Of a stretch of 64,000 bases of DNA, positions 42,432-54,290 are shown piece by piece; the first letter of the stretch is position 1; every line of letters starts with the position of its first letter. The stretch lies in NCBI GenBank assembly GCA_018806915.1, contig JAGKQI010000091.1:124001-188000 (forward strand), read 5' to 3'. Under the pieces are notes generated by a model. It was not told the DNA's origin. It saw only the letters and a list, made by a program, of their open reading frames with translations, and did not search any database. This DNA is from Phytophthora colocasiae (lineage: Eukaryota > Oomycota > Peronosporomycetes > Peronosporales > Peronosporaceae). A program made the translations under genes and the position numbers.

Positions 42432-43840
42432 TGTCGTGTCTATGACTGACCGAGCTCGCGCGATCTCGGCTTTCTTCACTCCATTTGGCCTCTTCGAGTG
42501 GAATCGCATGCCGTTCGGGCTGAAGAACGCCCCTCAGATCTATCAACGTCTCGTAGACAATGCCCTAAATGGATTTTTGAAGATCTCCCGGTCCGGAGAT
42601 GCGGAAAGCTCTGCGGATGTGTTCGAATCAGGAATCCTGGAAGATTCCGGTCGCCCGTCGGTGCTAGGACGGAGATCATACATCGATGATATCTTGATCA
42701 CAGCTGGATCATGGGATCAAATGTGCGATCGGGTGGAAGACCTATTGGAGGCCTGTGATAAGTGGAATCTCTCGATCAGCGTGGCAAAGAGCTTCTGGGG
42801 CATGGATAAGGTGGAATATCTCGGGCACAAAGTGTCGATCAACGGATTGGAGGCAAACCCGAAGGACCTGAAATCCCTGACGGATCTACCATTCCCAGGA
42901 TCGCTCCGATCTATGCAGTCCTTCTTAGGGAGCCTGAACTACTATAGTCGGTTCATCGAGGATTACGCGATCTACGCATCGGTTCTGTATGAACTACGTG
43001 TAGTGGGGTTCGCAGAACTGAGGAGGCGACCGGATTTACGGAAGATCATGGACAGAACGAACCCGATCTCCCATGATCCTACTAAGCCAGAGTCAGATCG
43101 AGATGGACCGCGAGACATTTCGGGTGAAGGAGGCGGTAGTGCCCCGGATCCAGACTTGGGGGCGACATGTTCCTCTAGATCGAGCGAAATTAAGGTCACC
43201 ACGGAACTCAAGACGGAGGATGAGAGGTGGAGTAGAGCGCATGGGGCGTTCACAGCCTTGAAAGCTAAGATCGCATCGACTCCAGTCCTCCGCCACTTCG
43301 ATACGAGGAAATTACCTGTGGTGATCGTGTATGCCAGCGACTGGGCGATCTCCGCTGCGTTAACGCAAGAACATGACCAGATCTATCATCCGGTCGCGTT
43401 CGCCAGCCGAACCCTGAAAACTAACGAGTTGAACTACAACGTTGCAGAGAAAGAAGTGTTATCCCTGCTACGGATCCTGGATCTGTATTACACCATGTTG
43501 GTGGGTTGCCGGATCAAGGTCTTGACCCGGCATTCCACCCTTGCCTGGTTGTTCAAGTCAGCCGGTCTCCAAGGGCGCCTAGGCCAATGGTCTGCGCTCC
43601 TATCCCCATGGTCGCTTGAGATCACGAAATGTACGAAAGGGGAAGACGAGATACTGGGGGCGATCGCGGCCAGCATGACGCCCAGAACGAAGGTCGACGA
43701 CGCCCTGATCGCGATCGCACCCCTTAAGGAACCCAAGCGCCGGATCCAAGCCCCCGTGCCCACGGTGGGTCAAGATGAAGAGCTGTGGGTGTTGAGCTTG
43801 ACGGATCAGCCCGGTCAAACGAGGTGGGGGCGCGTTCGGC
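42421..43840 (+). pseudogene. Gypsy-T RT C-terminal part and first RNase H
   Basis: TDRARAISAFFTPFGLFEWN, RMPFGLKNAPQIYQRLVDNAL, then a family-specific insertion of about 35 residues (SRSGDAESSADVFESGILED) before the catalytic SYIDDILITAG (42676-42708). Thumb: WGMDKVEYLGHKVSINGLE, MQSFLGSLNYYSRFIEDYA. RNase H: VVIVYASDWAISAALTQ, YHPVAFASRTLKTNELNYNV, EKEVLSLLRILDLYY. After it comes a connection domain (GEDEILGAIAASM) leading directly to the second RNase H. Confidence 0.88.
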
Positions 43841-44490
43841 GCGATTGTGTGGAGACTACCGGGTTGGGAGATAACTGACGCTAGATCCGGTTACGCCGAA
43901 GGTCTCACAGTTAACGAGGCAGAATACAACGGGCTCCTCTTAGGGCTCGATATGCTCACAGGTCGGGATCGTCGTCTCCTGGTGATCTGTGGGGACTCAA
44001 ATCTTGTGATCCGTCAAGTTCGTAGTGAGATCGATTGCAAGGCGCCAGGATTAACGATATTGAAACAGAGGACACTAGATCGGCTGAAGGGATGGAGCGA
44101 TCACGAGCTGGTTCATGTGAAGAGAGACTGGAACGGGAGTGCAGACAGCCTAGCAAGTGCCGCTCTACAACGTCAAGGCGGGATCGAGGTTCGCAGCGAG
44201 GGAGATCAACAGGATCTAGTCACCTTAAATCGACTAGACGAGATCCTGATCCCCAAGACTGAAGACCTGGTGGTCCAAGTGTCCGCAGTAACTACGCGGG
44301 CCGCTCGAATGAGGTCGGATGCCGCCGTCTTACAAGAAGAGTTGGTCCGGGAGATGAGGATCGATCGGATCAAGCGAGCACAGGATGAAGAAACCTGGAT
44401 TGTGGGATTGAAGAAATACCTGATCGGGCCGATCACGGACCTCACCCCAGCGGAATCGCGATCCTATAGCAAGATCGCGGGCGAACGGTG
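43800..44490 (+). pseudogene. Gypsy-T second (cellular-type) RNase H and integrase start
   Basis: A complete second RNase H with all four catalytic acidic positions readable: LDGSAR (about 43799, in an adjacent frame), GGAFGAIVWRLPGW, EAEYNGLLLGLDML (43919), CGDSNLVIRQVRSE (43989) and HVKRDWNGSADSLASAAL (44115). A frameshift near 43830 separates the first motif. RNase H of this cellular (archaeal/type I) class added after the retroviral one is known from plant Tat elements and has been reported in oomycete Gypsy elements. Downstream the reading continues EETWIVGLKKYLIGPITDL, the beginning of integrase, and stops at a junction near 44490. Confidence 0.82.
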
Positions 44491-44494
44491 TCAT

Positions 44495-44687
44495 CCAGGT
44501 GGTCCCGATCGCGACCCAAGGTCTCGCGCATCCGTTGGCTATGGGCCAGCCTCGCTTGCAAGGTGACCAGCTCATGGTTTACACCAGGAGTGGAGAAACG
44601 TGAGGCGGTGGATCGAGCTGATCGGATCGAGTGCTCGCTCGAAGGAGTTCTCGGCGTCGAAGAGGGCGAAGGAGGCGGATCGGACAT
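44495..44687 (-). pseudogene. Gag N-terminal fragment of a minus-strand Gypsy (probably Gypsy-T)
   Basis: ATG at 44687 gives MSDPPPSPSSTPRTPSSEHS then a heptad-like helix NHELVTLQARLAHSQRMRET, lost at the junction near 44495. It lies about 190 bases after a putative PBS (44887-44871), which suits a gag start. Too short for firm family assignment. Confidence 0.5.
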
Positions 44688-44870
44688 CGTGGAGGAGTGG
44701 TGGCGTTCGAACAGCTTGTATCCCAGGTGGCAAATGTGGAAATAAGCCCGAAGTGAGCTGCGGCAGCCCAACTTACGTGCTGGGGGCGGATGTGGTGAAG
44801 CGAACGAGGATCTTTCCCGGAGAGGCGAAATCAGCCACGAAGCCGAAGAGAGCCGGAACAAGCGACAGGG

Positions 44871-45435
44871 GGGACCTGTGATCCCCAGATCTGAGTCGAA
44901 TCAGACAAAGGTACGATGGGTCCCGCCGGGGAACAGGCAACAGAGACACCTGCGGAAGGTCAAGTGGAGCGGTGTTCGTTGGTGATCCGAGTTCTACCGG
45001 GAGGAAGAATGGGGAGATCAAGGGTGTTCTCGCGCGATCGGCGATGGCGGGGTCCCAAGTGAGCACGATCGGCTCACCCCGGTGCCCTGAAGCCTTCTAA
45101 CAGCATGATCCTGATTCCTCGGGCGGCGACGAAGCGGGATCACGCAGTGATCCTCTCCCGTTTAAGTACGAGATTAGCTCCGGATCAAGTTCAGCGCCAG
45201 GCACGACGCAGACTCTTCTGGTGGCCTGATCCGGATTCTCCGAACGACTACCAAGCGGGATCAGGCAGCGATCAAGTCCCGATTAAGTGCGAGATCAAGT
45301 CCCGATTAAGTGCGAGATCAAGCTTCAGTTAAGTACGAGATCAAGCTTCGGTTAAGTACGAAATCGGCTCACGATCAGGGTTAGGGGAGCCAAGCTAGGA
45401 TCAGCTATGTAGCCAGTGTCATGTGATCGTAGGAT
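44871..45435 (-). repeat. Probable Gypsy LTR with PBS (minus strand)
   Basis: TGGGGATCACAGGTCCC (44887-44871) looks like a PBS, followed by the gag start at 44687. The sequence to the right up to about 45435 is therefore probably the LTR. It is rich in GATC and contains a run of 23-bp repeats. No second copy is present to fix its ends. Confidence 0.45.
45267..45360 (+). repeat. Four 23-bp tandem repeats in LTR-like DNA
   Basis: Units of the form GCGAGATCAAGTCCCGATTAAGT, with ACGAGATCAAGCTTCGGTTAAGT variants. A fifth, diverged unit lies near 45160-45195. Inside an LTR such arrays often act as enhancer-like U3 repeats (inference). Confidence 0.65.
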
Positions 45436-46105
45436 AGTAAATCAGGATGGGATTAGTAGGCATAGGAATAACCATAAACAGAATCGAATTTGCCCTGAAC
45501 CACTCAAGTGCCTTCGCTACGCCTGGAACCGGGAACTACATTGGCCCTACAAGCGTCAAGAAGGTAAGGATACGTGACCTAATATAGCGGTTAAGTCTGG
45601 ATAATATATTGGCCATCTTTGCCCTATCTAGTGAACTATCCTGTAAGTGCATATATCGGATCGGAAGGAATTGGTTGTTTAGCCTAAAGATCCCGTCGAA
45701 TCTCACCCCCTCAAGACCCCCGCTAAAGGAAGCGGCAAGCAACGGAAAGGAAGGGACCAGATCCCGAACAGTGGACTATTGGAAGACCTGGATCAAGAAC
45801 CAGGCACCCGGATCAAGGCTCGAGAACTCGCCTACGACCGGGATCAAGTACCCCGAGGTGGAGTGAAGAACTTCCACGCCGCCTCAACCCCCTGCGTCAC
45901 CCAAGAATTTCTTCTCGTCCCAAGACATCTTCAGAAGTCACCTGGAAGAGCGTAACCCGCCTACCGACGGGTACACAAGGTGAAACTACACACAGCTAGA
46001 TCACGGATCATCGGGGGACCCCCTCCGTTAGTCGGTGTCTGGGCGCAAGTGGCGGTCGCGATCGGCCTTAACGAGATTTTGGCAGATCCACTCCACCACA
46101 CGACA
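45436..46105. other. Non-coding segment, no recognisable gene
   Basis: 670 bp with short frames only. GGATCAAG words recur (45790-45850), as in the neighbouring LTR-like DNA, so it is probably Gypsy-T untranslated or LTR sequence. The gag-pol part that should precede the next RT fragment is missing. Confidence 0.35.
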
Positions 46106-47270
46106 TATCTTGATCGGGAAAGGGAACGCACTTCCTCCAGCGGCCAAGGGTGTCATATGTGATATCGACGTTGGAGATGCAAGGCCAATTGCACAACGAG
46201 TCCGGAAGGTGGCGCCACAGTTCAGCGAGAAAGTATCGGACCTCATCAAAGGACTCCTAGCTGCCAATATCATCCGGCCATCGACCTCGCCGTGGGCATC
46301 CCCGATCGTGGTGATCGTCAAGAAGAACGGCGTAGACATTCGGCTATGTATCGACTATCGGCTGGTGAACGGTCTCACACGGCAGATGATCTACCCGATG
46401 CCCCTGATCAACGACCTGCTAGAAGATCTTGACAAGGTCCTGTGGTATTGTTCGTTGGATATGGCCAGTGGATTCTGGGTTGTATCAATGACCGATCGAG
46501 CTCGCGCGATCTCGGCTTTCATCACTCCATTTGGCCTCTTCGAGTGGAATCGCATGCCGTTCGGGCTGAAGAACGCCCCTCAGATCTATCAACGTCTCGT
46601 AGATAATGCCCTAAATGGATCTTTGAAGATCTCCCGGTCCGGAGATGCGGAAAGCTCTGCGGATGTGTTCGAATCAGGAATCCTGGAAGATTCCGGTCGC
46701 CCGTCGGTGCTAGGACGGAGATCATACATCGATGATATCTTGATCACGGCTAGATCATGGGATCAAATGTGCGATCGGGTGGAAGACCTATTGGAGGCCT
46801 GTGATAAGTGAAATCTCTCGATCAGTGTGGCAAAGAGCTTCTGGGGCATGGATAAGGTGGAATATCTCGAACACAAAGTGTCGATCAACGGATTGGAGGC
46901 AAACCCGAAAGACTTGAAATCTCTACCATTTCCCGGATCACTCCGATCTATGCAATCGTTCCTAGGAAGCTTGAATTACTATAGTCGATTCATTGAGGAT
47001 TACGCGATCTATGCATCGGTTCTGTATGAACTACGTGAAGTGGAGTTCGCAGAACTGAAGAAACGACCGGATCTACGGAAGATCATGGATGGAATGGACC
47101 CGACCACTCGAGGTCCCGTTGCGATTAAGTCGGATCAGGATGGATCACTAGATATCTCGACTTAAGGAATCGATAGTACGTCGGATCCTGACTTGGGGGC
47201 GATGTTTCCCCCCTGTTCAAGGGAGATCGAAGCCAACCTGGACCTAAAGACGGGTGACGAGAGATGGGGT
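46106..47270 (+). pseudogene. Gypsy-T RT, second copy
   Basis: Nearly the same protein as 42050-43090: LIGKGNALPPAAKGVICDID, WASPIVVIVKKNGVDIRLCI, LDMASGFWVVSMTDRARAI, RMPFGLKNAPQIYQRLV, SYIDDILITARS (catalytic, 46720-46755), stop TGA at 46809 where the first copy has TGG, then LSISVAKSFWGMDKVEYLEH and SFLGSLNYYSRFIEDYAIYA. It breaks off at the Gypsy-A LTR at 47271. The two copies repair each other's nonsense positions (42429 and 46809), so both once derived from a working RT. Confidence 0.87.
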
Positions 47271-47677
47271 ACACGGGGCTGCGTAGGTGTGCACGGCACA
47301 GAGGAAGTTTAGTTGACTCGTAGAGTCCTGCTTGCAAGGCACTAGCCTTCGGTTATATACAAGAACGAAGTAGTCTAAATACGGGACTCACAGAGTCAGT
47401 GTCCCTATAATAAAGGACTAACACTAACTATGTAAAATGCAAACTAATTTTTAATGACTTTATTGCCCTAATCCTAAATGTAACGGATTTAGTATCTAAC
47501 ATACTAAATTCTAATCAAAATGTAGTGTGTGGCTCTGAGCTAACTGCCATCAAATGGCTACATATGTGACGTGTGAGATATACGATGTGTCATACACAGA
47601 TCTGTGACTTGTGCCTTTGGCCGGTGTCTACCACATTAATGTAGCCATAGCGTCCAGCGCTGTGTAACCCCGTTACA
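47271..47677 (-). repeat. 3' LTR of Gypsy-A copy A4
   Basis: Minus-strand LTR, TGTAAC at 47677, missing its last few bases at 47271 (ACACGGGGCTGCG instead of TGCAGCGGGGCTGCG). The complement of 47678-47700 is the family polypurine tract. More diverged from the other LTRs than they are from each other. Confidence 0.82.
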
Positions 47678-47714
47678 CCCTCCCCACCAAACCGTGGATA
47701 CGCAGCATCTACAA

Positions 47715-48567
47715 CTGCCGGCATAACTGCCTTGTCAAGGCCTGTCACCGGCAACTTTCCGGCAAAGGGAATCTCTCAACGAGAGTGTGCGTGCGCGCTG
47801 GCTCAACGAGCACATTCTCCCATTTGCCCCAGCGAGTCTACCGCTTCTCAGGTGCCTCGTGTCCTGGCGTCTCCGCCTCAGCACCTCTGCGCTTCCCCGT
47901 CTGAGCCCCCGGCTCCTATCACGCTCTCTATCGCGGAGTATTTCGTGGCGTCTCGCCTTCTCTACGGAGCGAAGCTCATGAGCAGCTCGGCTGCAAGCGA
48001 TAGCGGCGGCTCGCCGTTTAGCGAGTACCAGACAGCGTCACCGACGCGCGACCCACGTCGCTCTCCTGCGAGGACGGCGAAATTGAAGTGGACTATGAGG
48101 ATTCCCTACAGGGCGATGCCCCTGAGTCTCCTGCTCCTGAGAGCCCTCGGACGACCCGATCGTTTGAGCTACGCTCTCCACGCGACCCTCGTCGGTACAC
48201 GATTCCTCGGCAGCTGCATCAGCCTAATCCGTTCCCTGAGAGACCCTCGAGCCTCGTGCTTAACGCGCTGCGCAACGCTCCGCCACTTCCTGCTCGTGAT
48301 GAGCCGCTCGGAGGCGTCGAAGACGCGATGACCAACCCTCTGAATGAGACGCAGGAGGCCTCTATGAGCGGCGCTCCAGGGTCACGTCGACCGGTTCCTC
48401 GGAACATCGTGGGGACCTCGTCGCGGCGCGACTACGGCTTCGAGCCTCGTGACCCTGCCGAGAAGGTGAAGCAGCTAATGGCACAGCCAAATCTGCACGG
48501 GTACGCCATAGGCTCTGCCCCTCGCACGGTGGCTGAGACCCAGCAACGGCAAGGGCTCCGTGAATGA
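47715..48567 (+). pseudogene. Antisense accessory ORF of A4, diverged copy
   Basis: VTGNFPAKGISQRECACALA, LSIAEYFVASRLLYGAK, a frameshift near 48075, MDYEDSLQGDAPESP, SPRDPRRYTIPRQLHQPNPF, RDYGFEPRDPAEKVKQLMAQ, PNLHGYAIG, ending TVAETQQRQGLRE at 48567 where Gypsy-D starts. It differs from A2 at many third positions but keeps the protein. Over the last 47 codons I count 11 synonymous and 4 replacement codon differences. This is the main evidence that the antisense frame encodes a protein. The C-terminal third is lost. Confidence 0.62.
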
Positions 48568-50685
48568 AGGAAAATCAGAGTCTTCAGTCTGCATCCGGAG
48601 TCGCTGAGGTGGTCCATCGCTGCTAATAGTGTCTGCGCCAGCGACTGCAGCAGGTTCATCTTCCGAGATGATGGTAGTGGGCTGATTGACTTCGGCAGTG
48701 TCGTCATCAGGTCTAGCCATCGAAACGTCCACATCGCTGTCTGTAGAAGCGGCATCAGCTAGTTCACGGGCACGACTGCGCGTGATGAATTTGCATTGCT
48801 TCCTCACCCCACCTCCGTCGGAGGGAGTCCCCAACGCGAAAGTAAGTCGGCCCACAAATTATCTGCACCATGATGTGCTCGACCTGAAAGTTGAGACCAG
48901 TGAGTGAGAGTGCCCATCGCTAGAGCTTGCCACGCACGTGTCGCTTGACATCTTTATCCGGTGCGAAGACAAAAATCAAATTCTTGTGGTCGCAGTAAAG
49001 GCGAAAACCACCACGGCGCACCAACAAGTATCCTAGATTGCGAGCAGCGAAAATAATTGGGAATGCCTCCTTTTCAATAACGCTCCACCGCTGCTCAGTG
49101 TCGTTGAAAACGCCGCCCTTACACAGCAGCAGTTCACAGTCACCGGCATGGAATCAACCCATTCACGAACTAGGGAAATCAAAAGACCCCATCCGCGCTC
49201 TGATGCGTCGCTGAAAACGCAAACAGTTGCTGAGTCATCTGGAAAGTGCAAAAGCTGCGTTGTCGATAGAGTCGGCGGGCGCGGTGGAAAGCAGCAATGT
49301 TGTCCTCGCTCCATTGCAACGTGAACCCTACTGCCAATCTCTTGGTCCGTCCGACCTGCTTCAAAGCGGCTTCGAGGAGGATATGTAGCGGCTGCATGAC
49401 GCGACTGTAGTCCATAATGGAGTCTCGTAGCCAGCCAGCAGCGCAGAGCAACTGCTGCAAATCGGCAGCAGTAGTCGGCAGAGGTAGTGACTGCAACGCA
49501 CTCACCCGTGAAGGATCATGCTTGATCCCTTCACCACTGAACAATCGCCCGCACCACTTCGTCTCCGTCTTGAACAAACAACTCTTGGGTGCGCTGAGTT
49601 TCAGTCCCACTGCTCGAACACGGCCAAAGAATGTTCTCAAAGCATCTATAAATGCTGCCGGGGAAGACGCAAAGACCAGTAAGTCATCAATCCAGATAAG
49701 TAGGTTCTTGTACAGCATTTCTCGGAACACTACCTGCAGTTGGCTCTGGAAATAAAGAGCTGAATCTGTCGCCCCTTGCGGTAGTAAATACCGCATCATC
49801 CGTCACAAAACTCATGATCTCCTAACTGTCAGGATGGAGCGGAAGCTGCGTGAAGCCATTACTCATATCGAATGTAGCAAAACCACAGACACTACGTACA
49901 CAGCGAGCTGCTGCAGCTAGATCGGGAGCCGTTCCAGCAATCGGGACAGTGACTGCGTCGACTGGCCTATAGTCAATCGTCAGCCGAAATTCCGACGGAC
50001 GGCCAGCCTTTGGCACCGGCACTGCGGCACACGCCCAATGACTCTGTTGGTTCCTGCGGATGAAAACCCATGTCCAAAAGCTTCTGCGTGTGTGCTCGAT
50101 GGAAACTGCTCTGTGCTGGTGCATAACGGCGAGGGCGTGTCCGGTACGGTTGAGCTCCATCCTGAATCGTAATGCGCAGCGGCTCCACATTTGCGGGTGG
50201 ATCGTTGCCGAGCTCAATCCGGAACACATCCTCGAATTCCATCACGTGGTCAAGAAGCACTGGCAGCTAATCGGGTGGAAAGCCGTTGTCTCCAGCTGCA
50301 GCTACCATGGCTTCCAGGAGATTACGAACGTCACCGGGGCTTATTGCTCGGGGCTCGGCGGGATCAAATGGATCGTGATCTTCGACAACACGACCTCCCG
50401 CCAGCTGTGACAGTTGCGCATTCACATCAATACCCAGTGAGACCAGCATGTCATTACCCAGGATGAACTCTTCCTCCTGTCCCTCCAGCACGATACAGAC
50501 CACATCTGCGAGATGCACCGGGCCAGGGACGGTTTGTAGACGCAGATCCAATTTAACCGATTCGTGGCACACAATGACAGCACCTCCTGCCACCGTAACC
50601 TTCTCGTCATCTTGAAGAGGCCGCACCTCCACATCCGCGCCGAGCTCGATCAGCTCCTCCAATGACTGCCGCGGGATGGGCAGAG
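48568..50685 (-). pseudogene. Gypsy-D pol fragment: protease, RT, RNase H
   Basis: Right to left: protease C-terminal part (VEVRPLQDDEKVTVAGGAVI, EEFILGNDMLVSLGIDVN; the Asp-Ser-Gly is not in the fragment), RT (EPLRITIQDGAQPYRTRPRR, EFRLTIDYRPVDAVTVPIAG, FATFDMSNGFTQLPL, catalytic IWIDDLLVFASSP near 49690, RVRAVGLKLSAPKSCLFKTE), RNase H start VCVFSDASERGWGLL near 49215, and the RNase H end NLWADLLSRWG near 48855. Several stops and shifts separate the blocks. It ends in an acidic VDVSMARPDDD linker at 48568. Both ends are junctions; no LTR found. It differs clearly from Gypsy-A, T and E. Confidence 0.8.
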
Positions 50686-52689
50686 ATGGTCATCCCAGTC
50701 ATCCGAGTCTGCATTCGAAAAAGCTCTCAAGTAGTTCTGGTTCAATCTCTCGCTAATACCGTCCCCTTGAGGCCTGGACGCGGTTGTCATCTTTTGTCGC
50801 ACGCTTAACAGCTCACACAACTTCTTCCAAAAGCTTGAAGTGAACTTGGCGGCGCGGTCTGAAACAACACATTTGGCAAACCATGCAGTCGAAAGATTTC
50901 CTTGTGAAAGCGCACTGCAACATCATTAGCCGCATCTGTGCCCTTCCCGGCTACAAAATGGACCCTCTTCGTTAAATGATCAATCACGACCATAACGCTA
51001 TCGTGGTCTCGATGCGTCGTTGGTAGGCCAGTGATGAAGTCCATCGCAATGTGACTCCATCGCTGAGTTGGAATGTCGTGGCTGTTCAACAGTCCGGGAG
51101 GTCTCTCGTGTCGAGCCTTGCTTCGAGCACAAATTTCACATCCTTTCACACATTTCGTGATATCACTGAACATGCGCGGCCAGTAGTAGTGCTCGTCGAT
51201 TAGGCGGCATGTGCGGTCGATACCAAGATGGCGGACTATCGTGGAACTCCTCGCAGACATGCTCCAACAATTCCCGTACTCGTGGTAAGACGAGTCGAGG
51301 TGCATCATGATGTCTCGCTTGGTAATAGAGCTTGCCACCGATCAATGAGTAGCGTTCCAATAGCCGTGGAGCTGCTAGTGGAGTCGATTCACCCTCTTTA
51401 GCTGAGTATCCAGGGCCCAGTAGACGCAGCAGGGCTTTGGTCGTGTCATCTTCATCATACCGTCGAATCGCTTCAGCCACTGTTGCCGAAAGAGAGGCAT
51501 CGACTCTCTGGCGCACTTGCTGACGAGTTGAAATCGCAGGAGTGTAACTGGTTCAGCGTTTGCCATGAAATCTGGCCTGCGCGAAATACCATCAGAGACG
51601 ATGTTCTCTGCTCCTTTGATGTATCGAATTTGAAACGAGTATTCCGCCAGTTCATCATACCATCTAGCAATACGACGCGTGATTGACTTTTGCTTGAACA
51701 CTGTCTCTAAACTCTTGTTAATCGGTATCACAACAAACTGTCCAAGAGATACACTCGCCAGGTCCGAAGGCCGAACAAAATGGCTAGAAGCTCCTTTTCA
51801 CGAATGGAGTAGTTCAACTCCGCTGGCTTGTACTTCCGTTCGGCAAAGGCAACGGGCCTTTCAATCTCAACGCCATCGTGTACTTCCTGTTGGTATATGA
51901 CTCCTCCTACTGCAAAGTCGGATGCGTCCATTCTCATGAAGAAGTCCTTGTCGAAATCAGGAATGGCAAGAACTGGGGTTTGACCAATCTTCGCCTTTAA
52001 TTACTCAAAATGTTCTGTCAAAGTAGGAGTCTATGTCACCTGCTTGCTCTTCGTCTTCAGTAAGTTGAAAAGAGGTCCGGCATCGTCAGCAAATTGGCGA
52101 CACAACCGTTGAACGTACGCAGCTGTACCGAGGAATGACTGCAGATCATGTCTCGTAGCTGGGCGTGGCCAGTCTTCAATGACTCTCACCTTGTTGGGGC
52201 TGATCCAGACACCATCACGACCGACAATATCACCCAAGCAAGGAATGGAGTCTGCACAAAACACACATTTGCTGAGCTTCACAAAGAATTTGTGCTCATC
52301 CAGTCGCGCAAAAACTCGATCCAAAGCGTTCAAATGCTCCTGCAGACTAGTACTCCGCGTGAATGCGTATATGTCATCGAAGTAACTTTGACAAATCTCC
52401 CCCAGATCACTAAGAATTCTCCGAATACCATCGTTGAAAGTTGCTGGGGCATTAGACAAGCCCATTGGGACAACTAAATACTCGTAGAGACCATCTGGGG
52501 CCTGGAACGCCGTGTACGGGATGTCCGCTTCCCGCATCCTGAACTGGTAGTATCCACTGAGCAGGTCGAGACAGGAGTAATAGTACGCACCCTGCATCCT
52601 TTCCAGAATTTTGTCCTTCCTTGGCATTGGCATTGTACGCCGGACAGTATTGAGGTTCATCGCTCGGAAGTCATGTACAATTCGCCAGC
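50686..52689 (-). pseudogene. Gypsy-E pol: RT, RNase H, integrase (interrupted by J)
   Basis: RT from the J insertion point: WRIVHDFRAMNLNTVRRTMP, YYYSCLDLLSGYYQFRMREA, MGLSNAPATFNDGIRRIL, catalytic SYFDDIYAFTRS (about 52385), KVRVIEDWPRPATRHDLQSF. RNase H: MRMDASDFAVGGVIYQQE, YSIREKELLAILFGLRTW. Integrase: VRHLGIDRTCRLIDEHYYWP with CEICARSK, MDFITGLPTTHRDHDSVMVV, GLPNVLF, and the Glu motif GDGISERLNQNYLRAFSN near 50740. One-base shifts near 51945, 51730, 51340 and 50850 break it. The RT N terminus is on the far side of J at 58996-59180. Confidence 0.83.
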
Positions 52690-53190
52690 TGTCCCGTACC
52701 CGGGAATTCTACGTGTGAACCAGCTTCGGGTGTGCTTCTTGTCCGTCGACATTGTCGACTTCGAGTTCACCACGGTGCTGGGAGTTGTGAGTTGTCTGGA
52801 CACTGAAGTAGCTGGTGGGTCTAGTGTACTGTCCGATGTCTACTCTATCCGGAGGTACTCCCTCTTGGACGACGGACATAGAACGTGAACTACTTCCAAG
52901 TACCTCTTGCGTGCTCTTCGCGCTGAGGACGGAGGTCGCCTCTCGGTCTCTAAGTCATCCAAGTTGGAGGTGTGTCACCCCTACAAGTGCTGGTCATGAC
53001 CTCGCGTGAATCTAGTCAGTCTCGAATTTACCTGCTGAACAACAAGCCAGAACAAGAACTTTTGCATTTTACACTCTCGTCTACGCTTCTACTACTAGTC
53101 TAGTCTTCGTGTACCCCGTCCGGGTCCGTACTCTTCAACCAGCCCGCGGGTACCCGATCCTTAGTGACCCACCGAAAGGGGGTTGCGACA
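52690..53190 (+). repeat. J left LTR
   Basis: 501 bp, TGTCCCGTACCC...GGTTGCGACA. Two bases later follows TGGTGAAGAAGCAGGGTAC (53193-53211), a PBS like that of Gypsy-B (TGGTGGAGAAGCAGGCTAC). Contains CTTTTGCATTTTAC (53058-53071), an oomycete initiator/FPR-like site. Confidence 0.82.
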
Positions 53191-53564
53191 AGTGGTGAAG
53201 AAGCAGGGTACTCGTCCGCCGGAGTAGGAGTCGCACGGTGCACACTGACGAAGACTACACATACGGATAAGTGCATCCGGAGAAGGAGCTGCTTTCACTT
53301 GCGAGAAGTGGGGGGTCGCGTCGCTGCTAGTTCGACAGGGGTCAACTAGGGAGGTGCTCGGCGACTACACTTGAGGTCGGGACCAACCTGATTCGGAAAG
53401 CGTCTACTTGTGTGTGGAAGTGGTCCGAAGTGAACTACCTGTGAAGATCTACTCAAGTAGACGAGTTACTTTGCAGTACCAACCAGTTGTGTGTGTTCGG
53501 TAACAAGAAGTTGATTACCTGGGCGGGAGTGTTAGAAGAAATAGTCCTGACAGAAGAAACCAAG

Positions 53565-54290
53565 ATGCAACTCACAACTAGTGATGAGAGTGATTTCCGA
53601 GTTACGCGCGAGAGTGACTCAGGGAGTTCAACGAGTGAGGGGTCCAATTTGAGTGGACTGACCATGCTATCTTACGGAGTGCTACCGCAAGTTATCTCAT
53701 CTCAACCGTCGGATTCTCATCAATACCAGTTCGAGTACTCCCAAGCACTCCAAATCCTACCACAGTACTACTTGAAGAACCAGTTTCGAAGTGATCAGTC
53801 GCCTTTCCCGAGAGCCATTCCATCCTACCAGAACTGTACAGTCTACTCTGCCTCTAGTGCACCCGTGTTTGACTTCGGAAACAGACAAGTTCGTCCAGTT
53901 CATCAAGTTGAGTTCGAGTTGCAACAAGTAACCAGTTACGAACTAGTCCAAGTTCTTGAAGACTACTCAGCTCGCTCTGGTCTTGGAGTACTTTGAGTTG
54001 ATGACTTCCCACCGAGTCACCTGTCACAGTCCCTGTACCAAGTGTTTCCGAGTGAAGGTGTGATGCAGTTACCAGTCTTGAGTCGAACGTGTTTCCTGTG
54101 TGAAGTCGCTGGCCACGCTGCCGTCGACTGCCCAACGAGATTTGTTCTCAACGACCGAGTGGCTAAGTCGAAGTTTGGAGCTACGGTGAATCTAGGGAGA
54201 AATGAACAGCAGTGCACCAGTGAGCAAGTGACAGTGACTGTGATCCCCACTGACGAGAGAGTCCCCGTCGAGAAAGAGCGTTTTGGATGA
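53565..54290 (+). pseudogene. J gag-like ORF with CCHC knuckle and one in-frame TGA
   Basis: ATG 53565 (MQLTTSDESDFRVTRESDSG) in a frame that is also open upstream (KKLITWAGVLEEIV). Gln/Tyr-rich middle (SDSHQYQFEYSQALQILPQY, VRPVHQVEFELQQVTSYELV), a TGA at 53994-53996, then in the same frame FPSEGVMQLPVLSRTC and zinc knuckle CFLCEVAGHAAVDC (about 54090-54131), ending at TGA 54288. No capsid domain is recognisable. The first 309 codon bases are also present in the inverted right arm. It may package J RNA in trans, which is inference. Confidence 0.55.
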
